A stretch of DNA of 32,498 bases from NCBI GenBank assembly GCA_016867965.1, contig VGIH01000007.1:1-32498 (forward strand), read 5' to 3'. Below are positions 26,708-32,498 of this stretch, piece by piece. Position 1 is the first letter of the stretch. Every line of letters starts with the position of its first letter. Under the pieces are notes generated by a model. That model saw only the letters and a list, made by a program, of their open reading frames with translations, ran no database searches and was not told the DNA's origin. Position numbers and translations under genes: made by a program. The DNA is from Betaproteobacteria bacterium. Its GTDB lineage: Bacteria; Pseudomonadota; Gammaproteobacteria; Burkholderiales; Burkholderiaceae.

Positions 26708-27475
26708 CTTAAAAAGCTTATCTAGAAACTTTTTTGTATTTTCTTGGGACTCTTTGGCAGCACTGGGATCATATTGATGTAAAAAGTTCAGTCTTACCGT
26801 GCTGGATATTGATACGTCAAAAGCATGTGTTGCGCCTATATATTTATGAACGTCATACATAGGATCATCCAGTGGAACACAAAATCCTATAAAGGCTAAA
26901 GTATCATCTCCAGCCAAATGAATCTGGGTGGGAATGGTTGGCTTTATTGGTGGCGGACTCAGAGTACATGCTGGATAAAAAGCTACTGCGCCAGCAAATG
27001 GAATTTTTTGTCCCTTTTTAACAACCTTAAAGTACTCAACATCCTCTTGTTTGGCCACCAAGGCAAGAACTCCACCGCCACCCTGACTAAAGCCAATTAC
27101 CGCCATATTACCCTTATGCCAAGGCTGCTTAGAAATCCAATAGCCTGCTTGAACCATATCTCTTGCCCTATCTTCACCCCTGACGCCGGGGATGAACTGG
27201 CCAGTATGCGCACCTACCCCACGCAATGAGTAGTGATCAATGATGACCGCGTTATAGCCCCATGATTGAACTCGCATTGCCCACTCACGATGAAAGTTCT
27301 GAACACCATCAGAGCCATGCGCAATTAGAACGGTGGGGGTTGTTTTTTTCTCATCAACAGGACTTGCGCTAAGCAAAACAGGGATAGAGTTTCCATCCTG
27401 ATCTTTTAACCAATGGGTTGAGCAACCACTAAGCGCCAATAAAATCGCAAGCACTATTGGGCGGGTAAATTTCAT
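26705..27475 (-). CDS. Lipoprotein alpha/beta hydrolase (dienelactone-hydrolase-like)
   Basis: I start at ATG 27475 (MKFTRPIVLAILLALSGC), with GGAGG eight bases upstream. This gives a lipobox LSGC, so the protein is a lipoprotein of 256 residues. The alpha/beta hydrolase core shows the nucleophile elbow GFSQGGG, an oxyanion-like region (TVLIAHGSDGVQNFHREW) and a late His in GATHAFD. Substrates are unknown; the dienelactone hydrolase family includes many general esterases. It lies between the two tRNA-Met halves, inside a 929-base unit bounded by direct repeats, and so may have arrived as cargo of an integrative element. Confidence 0.82.
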   Translation of the reverse strand: MKFTRPIVLAILLALSGCSTHWLKDQDGNSIPVLLSASPVDEKKTTPTVLIAHGSDGVQNFHREWAMRVQSWGYNAVIIDHYSLRGVGAHTGQFIPGVRGEDRARDMVQAGYWISKQPWHKGNMAVIGFSQGGGGVLALVAKQEDVEYFKVVKKGQKIPFAGAVAFYPACTLSPPPIKPTIPTQIHLAGDDTLAFIGFCVPLDDPMYDVHKYIGATHAFDVSISSTVRLNFLHQYDPSAAKESQENTKKFLDKLFK

Positions 27476-27520
27476 AATCATAGCCTCCAATGATTCTAAA
27501 TATTAGCACCAGCCTAATGT

Positions 27521-27535
27521 GTCCTTTTAAAGGAC
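27521..27535. repeat. GTCCTTTTAAAGGAC palindrome upstream of the hydrolase gene
   Basis: Perfect seven-base inverted repeat around one base, about 45 bases before the hydrolase start. It belongs to a loose set of GTC-TTAAA-GAC palindromes seen in this part of the window (27647, 31066, 31770). Possible operator. Confidence 0.4.
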
Positions 27536-27604
27536 GATGCTGGGATAGAGGGAAAGAAAAAACCGCCCGAAGCTGGTTTTAGTGATTCTTAGTAACCCGG
27601 GGTT

Positions 27605-27636
27605 GAATCGACCATGGCAGAGGATGCCTGACTCTA
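27605..27636. repeat. 32-base direct repeat, right copy
   Basis: 29 of 32 identical with 26676-26707. Preceded by CCGGGGTT, unlike the left copy, where the tRNA 5' half precedes. This is what one would expect if the right copy keeps the free attachment-site arm of the element. Confidence 0.65.
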
Positions 27637-27646
27637 ACACTAGACT

Positions 27647-27661
27647 GTCTTTTTAAACGAC
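27647..27661. repeat. Second GTC-TTAAA-GAC near-palindrome
   Basis: GTCTTTTTAAACGAC, an imperfect version of the 27521 motif. Together with 27491-27745 it forms a gene-free stretch holding these motifs and the right direct repeat. Confidence 0.25.
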
Positions 27662-27730
27662 ACATTCCACAACCTCATGGATGAGATATTCCCCAGTTTG
27701 GGCCTGGCCAGCTCTTGAAGCCTTTTACCT

Positions 27731-27736
27731 TATAAT
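27731..27736 (+). promoter_or_regulatory. -10 box of the second tRNA-Met 5' half
   Basis: TATAAT nine bases before the tRNA 5' end, at the same spacing as TAAAAT in copy 1. It suggests that copy 2 brought its own promoter. Confidence 0.5.
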
Positions 27737-27745
27737 TCTCAGTTC

Positions 27746-27784
27746 GGCGAATTAGCTCAGCTGGTTAGAGCGACGGAATCATAA
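27746..27784 (+). tRNA. tRNA-Met(CAU) 5' half, copy 2 (junction with the integrase element)
   Basis: Identical to copy 1 through GACGGAATCA and continues to ATCATAA, which is the whole CAU anticodon loop. The 3' stem (TCCGT) is then replaced by CGATGATT, so the tRNA is cut at the 3' side of the loop. AATCAT-AACG-ATGATT (27777-27792) forms a perfect six-base inverted repeat at the junction, typical of a tyrosine-recombinase core site. The integrase gene starts 205 bases further on. Confidence 0.88.
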
Positions 27785-27989
27785 CGATGATTTTGAGTAA
27801 TGAAACAGTTTTACATCATTGAGTTAAGCATACGCTCACTGTGTTGTTCGATTCGCACCACTCAACACGGCTCTCACTAATCTAAAACACTTTCGCAGTA
27901 GCGTTCGCAGAACATCGTGTGAGATTTTGACAACGATATAGCGGTTAATCGTCGCAGAAAATTTCAAACGACAGCACACTACGCTGTAT
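27785..27989. other. Gene-free region between attachment site and integrase
   Basis: 205 bases without a credible gene. Holds an inverted pair GTGTTG (27841-27846) and CAACAC (27863-27868), which could be arm-type integrase sites, and repeated GTTCGCA-like words. No clear promoter hexamer pair for the integrase was found. Confidence 0.4.
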
Positions 27990-29201
27990 ATGAAAGACCT
28001 TCGGTTTATTTTCACCACAGCCACCGAAAAAATTCCCTCATCCCTAAAACTCTTTGACGGCAAACTCACTGTCTATAAGCGTTCGCAGTCCGCACAGTGG
28101 CAATGTCGCTTTAAGCTTAGCAATGGTAAATGGCATAGTGCAAGCTGCGCAACGACTGATTTAAGTGCAGCGAAACAACAGGCTGTGGTGCTATATGAAA
28201 TTATCAAACTGAAAGTGGATGCGGGTTTAGCGATTCACACGAAAACATTTGGGCAGATTGCTCGCGAAGAGATTACACGTTTAGCGCGAATTGCAACTAC
28301 ACGACAGAGTGAGCGCAAATACAAAGACTATTTGTTTATTTTAGAAAAGTATCTCATTCCGTTTTTTGGTAGCTACGCAGTTGCTGACATTAGTGATGAA
28401 GTGGTTGCTGAGTTTAGTGCGTGGCGTTTATCTGAGATGGGTAAAGATGCAAAAGCGATAACAAAGAAACATCACGCAATGGCATTTAATCGAATTGTGC
28501 AGATTGCACGTGAGTGTGGTTATGTATCTGCTAATAAAGTAGTTGCACAGTTAGATATTAGTGGCGCAAAGAGCGAACCACGTCCTGCGTTTAGCAATGA
28601 AGAGATGGAGCAACTGTATGCCTATATGCCGCTGTGGCAAAAGAACATAATCCACAAAGACTCTGAAGCAGCACGAATCTTATGCTCTGTATATGTCAAG
28701 TTTTTAGTCAATACGGGTGTGCGACACAGCACCGAATCGATGCCACTGCGGTGGAAACACTTACAGTGGCACTATATTGGTAGTAAGCGCTATTTGCGTG
28801 TATGGGTGAGTGGTAAAACAGGCGCACGTTATCTAATTGCGAAGCACGAAGTCATTAGCGTATTAGAAGAACTGCTTAAGTGGCAACAATTACCTTATCG
28901 CACATTAGATGAAGTGATTAAGGCTAAATTAGATAGACGCATCTTTACGCTACCCACCGGCGAGATGCCGCACCTACTCGAAAACATCTTTCGGCACTTA
29001 ATGATGAAGAGTGGATTACAAAAGAATGCTGCGGGACAGAATCGAACCTTATACAGCTTACGACATACCTATGCAACGGAAGCGTTAGCAAAAGGAATTG
29101 ATATTCACACATTAGCCAAACAAATGGGAACGAGTGTAGTAATGATTGAAAAGCACTACAGCAAGCTAACTGCGATGATGAGTGCGGAGCGATTGGCTTA
29201 A
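27990..29201 (+). CDS. Tyrosine-type site-specific integrase
   Basis: A 403-residue integrase. An N-terminal arm-binding region (1-80), a core-binding SAM-like domain (about 85-185) and a catalytic domain follow each other. Catalytic residues: Arg245 (NTGVRHST), Lys276 (SGKTGAR), Arg358 with His359 (YSLRHTYAT) and the nucleophile Tyr390 (EKHYSKL). The usual box II histidine is Tyr355, and the late Gly-His is Gly-Thr, both common in this branch of integrases. It lies next to the tRNA-Met junction and probably cuts the anticodon-loop core site. It converges with the second recombinase, two bases between stops. Confidence 0.93.
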   Translation: MKDLRFIFTTATEKIPSSLKLFDGKLTVYKRSQSAQWQCRFKLSNGKWHSASCATTDLSAAKQQAVVLYEIIKLKVDAGLAIHTKTFGQIAREEITRLARIATTRQSERKYKDYLFILEKYLIPFFGSYAVADISDEVVAEFSAWRLSEMGKDAKAITKKHHAMAFNRIVQIARECGYVSANKVVAQLDISGAKSEPRPAFSNEEMEQLYAYMPLWQKNIIHKDSEAARILCSVYVKFLVNTGVRHSTESMPLRWKHLQWHYIGSKRYLRVWVSGKTGARYLIAKHEVISVLEELLKWQQLPYRTLDEVIKAKLDRRIFTLPTGEMPHLLENIFRHLMMKSGLQKNAAGQNRTLYSLRHTYATEALAKGIDIHTLAKQMGTSVVMIEKHYSKLTAMMSAERLA

Positions 29202-29203
29202 AT

Positions 29204-29779
29204 TCAAACCAACTCTACTGCCTTACGCTTCATCTCATCATTCACATCAATATAAGCCTGCGTCGTTGTAATACTTCGATGTCCTGCTAAGCTCATTAGC
29301 ACCCGCACACCGATGCCCTTATTCGCTAAATTTGTAATAAACGTGCGTCTGCCACTATGCGAGCTCGCTCCATCAATACCCACACGCTTATACAGATAAT
29401 GAAAGAGCTGCGTTAGGGTATTAGCACTAAAGCCATTGCTATTGGCTTTTTGACTGTAAAACAGCTTTTGATTGAGATTAGTGGGCATGTATCTACGGCA
29501 ATACAACTCTAACTCTTTACGCAGTCGCTCATTCACAAACACGATACGTGCGTGATTGCCCTTCGTTTGTGTAGCTGAGAGTCGTATTTCTGCTTTTATA
29601 ACACCGCTGCTATCAACCACATCACCGTATGTAAGGCTCGCAACCTCACCCACCCGCATTCCACTTAAAAATGAAGTCATTATGATGGCGCGATTACGTG
29701 CTGCGTGTTTGCGAGTAGCGACGTAGTCTAATACGCGTCGCAGTTCTGTTTGCGTCAGTGTCTTTGCTTGCTTACTCAT
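29204..29779 (-). CDS. Short tyrosine recombinase, catalytic domain only
   Basis: 191 residues holding a complete catalytic set: Arg42 (GMRVGE), Lys73 (QTKGN), His141 and Arg144 (HSGRR), His167 (AGHRS) and Tyr176 (AYIDV). It lacks the N-terminal core-binding domain of ordinary integrases, a size and layout like FimB/FimE invertases. AGAGGAG precedes the ATG, so it is likely expressed. It could act as an inversion or excision partner, or serve dimer resolution. Convergent with the large integrase. Confidence 0.9.
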   Translation of the reverse strand: MSKQAKTLTQTELRRVLDYVATRKHAARNRAIIMTSFLSGMRVGEVASLTYGDVVDSSGVIKAEIRLSATQTKGNHARIVFVNERLRKELELYCRRYMPTNLNQKLFYSQKANSNGFSANTLTQLFHYLYKRVGIDGASSHSGRRTFITNLANKGIGVRVLMSLAGHRSITTTQAYIDVNDEMKRKAVELV

Positions 29780-29972
29780 TGTGTGTTTCTCCTCTAAATC
29801 TAAGCATTACTTAAGTAATACTATGTATTCTTTGTTTGTTAATTCCTACCTCTTTTTATGTGCTGTTTGTGCTATTAATTTCTTTCCACAAAACAATGAG
29901 ATAGCAGCAGTAGCATTACAGATATAACAAAATTAGTATTTCCTTATATCTGCCTATTTAGTGCAGCACATA

Positions 29973-29997
29973 TTGACTACTTCATTTTTGTAGTCAA
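29973..29997. repeat. Perfect eight-base inverted repeat
   Basis: TTGACTAC (29973-29980) and GTAGTCAA (29990-29997) with a nine-base spacer. Spacer and arm lengths are in the range of a tyrosine-recombinase core or a repressor site. It lies about 200 bases upstream of the short recombinase start. No T-run in the right place for a terminator. Confidence 0.45.
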
Positions 29998-30153
29998 AAA
30001 GCCACATTCACAGCTGACTATTTTTTTAGCTTCGCTGCATAGTGTTCTGTGTCGTTAATACATAGACACGTGAAGATTGCTAAAACGTGCTTATTTGACG
30101 TTTTTGACGTATTTAAGCAGTGGTTTTGTTAGTGCAGTGCTTTATGAGTAATG

Positions 30154-30172
30154 AAGCAAACTGCGTTTGCTT
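30154..30172 (+). repeat. Inverted repeat, weak terminator-like
   Basis: AAGCAAAC-TGC-GTTTGCTT, a perfect eight-base stem with a three-base loop, followed by TTGCTC. The T-run is short, so termination would be weak. No plus-strand gene ends before it. Confidence 0.4.
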
Positions 30173-30631
30173 TTGCTCAGCACTTCTTTTCTTTCTTTTT
30201 CTTTTTTATTTCTTTTGTTTGATGGATTGCTTATTTGATTACTTAAATGAGAAATAATAAAGAGATATAAAGCAATATTGATTTATATGATTACACTGGT
30301 TTTTGAGCAAAGAACGGCTATACGCATACTCTTTAAAGTATTCGTTTAGTCGTCCTTACTAATTAACTTAACCAATCTGGTTCCGTCGCATAGTCCTGTA
30401 ATACAGTTTTACGTAAGACAATCGTATTAAAACTTACAACTCACTTCTGCATTGATTTGCATTGTGAGCAACTGTGCGGCACTTACTCTATTGTGTGATT
30501 TGCTATTACAGCAACAAATCACAGAGCACAGACGCATTAGCCGTCATATTCCAATCTGCGTTTTTGTCCTTTTTTATTGCAGTGACTTATCTGCCGTATT
30601 TGCCCATCTTTGCCTATTCTTCTTACTGTGT

Positions 30632-30991
30632 TTATTTAGGTGCTTGTCGCTTTGCCTTAATTTTTCTACGTGCTTTTTTAGTATGTCGATTTGCCTTAAA
30701 TTCTGCTCGTTTTAGTTTTTTGCCTAAATTCATTACCTCATACGTTTGGCGCTTTGTAATACTGCTGCGCTTTTGACTGTGATTAGCGCAATAGTAAAAG
30801 TCCATTAATGCGTCTTTTTGTGCTTCACTTAATAGCTCGATTTTGTGCTTAAGTAAGTAAAACGCGGTCTTTTGCGCTTGTAATAGCCATATGTCCGTTT
30901 TTTCAAACTGCGCAGTGCTAATGCCATTCGCTAATAGCCACTGTGCAGTTTTTTGCTCATTTTTAAGGGTTTTAAAGTCTGCTGTATTCAT
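30632..30991 (-). CDS. Basic protein of unknown function in the element
   Basis: I choose ATG 30991 (MNTADFKTLKNEQ), 119 residues; a TTG five codons upstream is the other option. The first two thirds are helical (AQWLLANGISTAQFEKTDIWLLQAQKTA), the end very basic (KRAEFKANRHTKKARRKIKAKRQ), which suggests nucleic-acid binding. No strong ribosome-binding site. I do not recognise a family. It lies in AT-rich DNA between the recombinases and the DUF6641-like gene. Confidence 0.5.
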   Translation of the reverse strand: MNTADFKTLKNEQKTAQWLLANGISTAQFEKTDIWLLQAQKTAFYLLKHKIELLSEAQKDALMDFYYCANHSQKRSSITKRQTYEVMNLGKKLKRAEFKANRHTKKARRKIKAKRQAPK

Positions 30992-31318
30992 ACATTTATT
31001 TAGCAATACCTAATAAAAGCCTAAAATTTTCTATTTTTCTTATATAAATCAGCTACTTACAAATAGTCGTGTTAAAGCGACTTTTTGCTGCTTTTGCCTT
31101 ATTTGCAGCTGCTTTTAAGTCCTATTTGCGTAGTGCTGCATATGCCTAAATCTATTAAAAATAGGCTGTTTTTAAGCTTTTATTAGGCTTTTGTAAGCTT
31201 ATTTAGATGCGTATGTGGGATAGCGTCAAAAACACGCTAAAAACCACCTAAAAATTGGTAGGAATTGCGTTTTATCGAAACTACAGTGTGCGTATTACAT
31301 TGATTTGGAGAAACGCAA
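30992..31318. other. Gene-free leader region of the DUF6641-like gene
   Basis: 327 AT-rich bases. Contains the GTCG-TTAAA-CGAC hairpin (31066-31081), a perfect TAGCGT/ACGCTA pair (31221-31239) and several AGGCT/AGCCT words in both orientations. Probably carries promoters for the genes on both sides. Confidence 0.4.
31066..31081. repeat. GTCGTGTTAAAGCGAC hairpin, left copy
   Basis: One base different from the copy at 31770-31785, which lies on the far side of the DUF6641-like gene. AGTCG and CGACT form a five-base stem followed by TTTTT on the plus strand, so it may also act as a terminator. Confidence 0.5.
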
Positions 31319-31762
31319 ATGAGCACACTTACTTCATTAAAACTGTCTGCCGCTAAAAAACCCGCGCATTTAAGCGCAGTGGTGATTCGGCGCAATAAAT
31401 TGATTGCGAAACTGTGGGAACAAATCCAACTCGCTAAAAGTCAAATGGAAGGCACTGCATTTACGGTAAAGAAGTTTCGAAGTATTAAAGATACGGAAAC
31501 GGGGCTGCGTAAAAGTGTGGAAGTGAATAAACGCATACGCGAGTGGTGGTTTAGGAATGATGCTGGTAAGGTCTGTGTCAGTATTAGCTACGGCACACAA
31601 GTGATTGAGTTAGCGAAGGGCAAACACAGTATTGAAGTAGAGAATGCGCAAGCATTGATTAAAGCATTAGAGACAGTAAAGCAAGCGGTGGAGGCGGGCG
31701 AATTGGATATGCAGATTGAGAATGCAGGTAATCATTTGCGCAGTGGCTTTCGTAAATCCTAA
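31319..31762 (+). CDS. DUF6641-like protein of the element
   Basis: 147 residues. The segments VVIRRNKLIAKLWEQIQLAK, KRIREWWFRNDAGKVCVSISYG and a C-terminal EAGELDMQIENAGNHLRSGFRK match, as I recall, the DUF6641 family, which is often found on integrative elements and plasmids of beta- and gammaproteobacteria. The function is unknown. GGAG lies eleven bases before the ATG. Bracketed by two near-identical hairpins (31066, 31770). Base composition and codon use look less AT-rich than its surroundings. Confidence 0.7.
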   Translation: MSTLTSLKLSAAKKPAHLSAVVIRRNKLIAKLWEQIQLAKSQMEGTAFTVKKFRSIKDTETGLRKSVEVNKRIREWWFRNDAGKVCVSISYGTQVIELAKGKHSIEVENAQALIKALETVKQAVEAGELDMQIENAGNHLRSGFRKS

Positions 31763-31769
31763 TACGTGC

Positions 31770-31785
31770 GTCGTGTTAAAACGAC
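31770..31785. repeat. GTCGTGTTAAAACGAC hairpin, right copy
   Basis: Perfect five-base stem (GTCGT/ACGAC) eight bases after the DUF6641-like stop; 15 of 16 identical with the left copy at 31066. Confidence 0.5.
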
Positions 31786-31825
31786 ACAGTGAATAGCGAT
31801 AGGCGCATATGGCTTAAATAGTTGT

Positions 31826-32032
31826 ATGCGCTTTTTTGAGATTACCAATAATCATTCCGTCGCTCCAACGAAACCACAGACGTCTGCACAAGTAAGGATT
31901 AGGTCATTGCAGCAGCAAAAGGACGGTGTCAATCGTGCGCTGCAAGCAGAACGTAAGCGTCAGCGCATCGCACGTGCGCAGCAGTCATTAGCACGTGCCA
32001 CTGCGCCCACCACTACGATTGAACAGATTTAG
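31826..32032 (+). CDS. Small charged coiled-coil-like protein (68 aa)
   Basis: 68 residues, strongly basic and helical (LQAERKRQRIARAQQSLARA), with a short hydrophobic-poor head. Lacks a membrane helix. Similar short proteins accompany DUF6641-type genes on elements, but I am not sure of that. No clear ribosome-binding site. Function unknown. Confidence 0.5.
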   Translation: MRFFEITNNHSVAPTKPQTSAQVRIRSLQQQKDGVNRALQAERKRQRIARAQQSLARATAPTTTIEQI

Positions 32033-32236
32033 ACACCCTAAAAACAGGATTAGAGCCCGACGCCACAATGGTTTGAGCTATTTGACAGAGTTAGCAGCAA
32101 TTACATTAATACAGCACCATAGTCAATTTACTATAGTTCAAAGTCATATGCATTAAGAAAATAGTTAATGCATCATGGTTTTATTCCTAAACTACATTAT
32201 AATTTTTGATATGTTTAGAAATTTTATAAATTGTTT

Positions 32237-32498
32237 ATGAAAAATCTTAAATTATTTTTTTTATTCTCACTTTTTATTTTTTCACAAGCAGCTTTTTCTC
32301 TTGAAGAGCCTCCAGGCACTACAGCTCAAACTGAAGAAGAGGAAATTGCCTATCTTAACCAATTAAAAAAGGATAGGGGTGAGGGAAAAATACACATGGA
32401 ACCTGGTATTGAAAAAAGTTGGATTAATGCAGATGTTTATGTTCCAAATAACTTTTTCCCAAAAAAAATAACAAACTTAACTCTTGATAAAAAATATC
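32237..32498 (+). CDS. Secreted protein, N-terminal part (runs off the right edge)
   Basis: ATG at 32237; 87 residues seen. A Phe/Leu-rich signal peptide with a likely cleavage after SQAAFS (about residue 21), then an acidic segment EEPPGTTAQTEEEEIAYL and VYVPNNFFPKKITNLTLD. Very AT-rich coding. I do not recognise the family; the C-terminal part lies outside the window. Confidence 0.6.
   Translation, partial: MKNLKLFFLFSLFIFSQAAFSLEEPPGTTAQTEEEEIAYLNQLKKDRGEGKIHMEPGIEKSWINADVYVPNNFFPKKITNLTLDKKY

Larger units (their letters stand above)
29780..30631. other. AT-rich gene-free stretch rich in inverted repeats
   Basis: 852 bases without a convincing gene. Holds TTGACTAC/GTAGTCAA (29973-29997), AAGCAAAC/GTTTGCTT (30154-30172), two TTTGACG words in tandem (about 30102-30120), a pyrimidine-only tract (about 30183-30220) and CTGTAATACAG (about 30396). 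Such a mix could serve as recombination target, operator region, replication origin or untranslated RNA; I cannot decide which. Confidence 0.45.
27777..32498 (+). mobile_element. Integrative element at tRNA-Met (left end; right end outside the window)
   Basis: The left border is the inverted repeat inside the tRNA-Met anticodon loop. Contents: a full-length tyrosine integrase, a short tyrosine recombinase, an AT-rich spacer with several inverted repeats, a basic unknown protein, a DUF6641-like protein, a small charged protein and the start of a secreted protein. Base composition becomes visibly more AT-rich than in the core genes to the left. The right attachment site and the rest of the tRNA were not found, so the extent is open. 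Confidence 0.75.

Noticed and set aside
26681-27745. A group I intron interrupting tRNA-Met at the anticodon loop
   Set aside because: Introns do occur at this site in other bacteria, but the 3' half of the tRNA does not follow, the 5' half is repeated instead, and the interval holds a minus-strand protein gene. No intron core was seen.
30379-30389. GCGACGGAACC on the minus strand, resembling the tRNA-Met core GCGACGGAATC
   Set aside because: Ten of eleven bases match, but in a window of this size such a match is expected by chance about once. No further tRNA sequence lies beside it.
29780-30631. CRISPR array or retron in the gene-poor stretch
   Set aside because: No regularly spaced repeats and no cas or reverse-transcriptase gene. 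The inverted repeats are single and unlike each other.
30452-30776. Plus-strand open frames of about 87 and 100 codons
   Set aside because: They lie opposite the basic-tailed gene or in pyrimidine-rich sequence, give Cys/Phe/Leu-rich products without a family pattern, and lack ribosome-binding sites.

Overview
The window looks like the chromosome of a small-genome freshwater betaproteobacterium, most likely Polynucleobacter or a close Burkholderiaceae relative. This rests on the gene content (recA-recX, sucC-sucD, moaC, a VC_2705-type symporter with its DUF4212 subunit, a cNMP/CBS/DUF294 protein next to a DnaQ-type exonuclease) and on protein character. I could not run a search, so the genus is an inference.

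Positions 1-26600 are a compact core chromosome. From the left: a partial M48 periplasmic protease diverging from moaC; a type IV pilin; a TerC-family membrane protein; sucD and sucC; recX and recA, with a clear LexA box upstream of recA; a three-gene envelope operon (chalcone-isomerase-like, DUF3833 lipoprotein, DUF2878); a sodium:solute symporter with its small subunit; a membrane protein/TPR pair; and the exonuclease with the cNMP/CBS/nucleotidyltransferase protein. Then, mostly on the plus strand, come a putative Na+/H+ antiporter, a haloacid dehalogenase, a DedA protein and a rubredoxin-reductase-like flavoprotein. Positions 19200-21500 hold many small and poorly known genes, two of them cysteine-rich. 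After these are ferredoxin-NADP reductase, an Old Yellow Enzyme gene with an apparent one-base frameshift, a DUF1653-like protein, an orphan molybdate-binding protein (modA), the lipid A palmitoyltransferase pagP and an outer-membrane beta-barrel protein.

From about 26640 the character changes. Two 5' halves of an elongator tRNA-Met gene lie in tandem 1100 bases apart. Each has its own -10 box, and each is cut at the anticodon loop. Between them is a lipoprotein alpha/beta hydrolase bracketed by a diverged 32-base direct repeat. After the second half comes a full-length tyrosine integrase, a convergent short catalytic-domain-only tyrosine recombinase, then an AT-rich, gene-poor stretch rich in inverted repeats, a DUF6641-like gene, two small unknown genes and the start of a secreted protein running off the right edge. 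I read this as an integrative element (possibly two in tandem) that targets the tRNA-Met anticodon loop. Its right end, and the missing 3' half of the tRNA, lie outside the window. This junction and the gene-poor island are the most unusual parts of the window.
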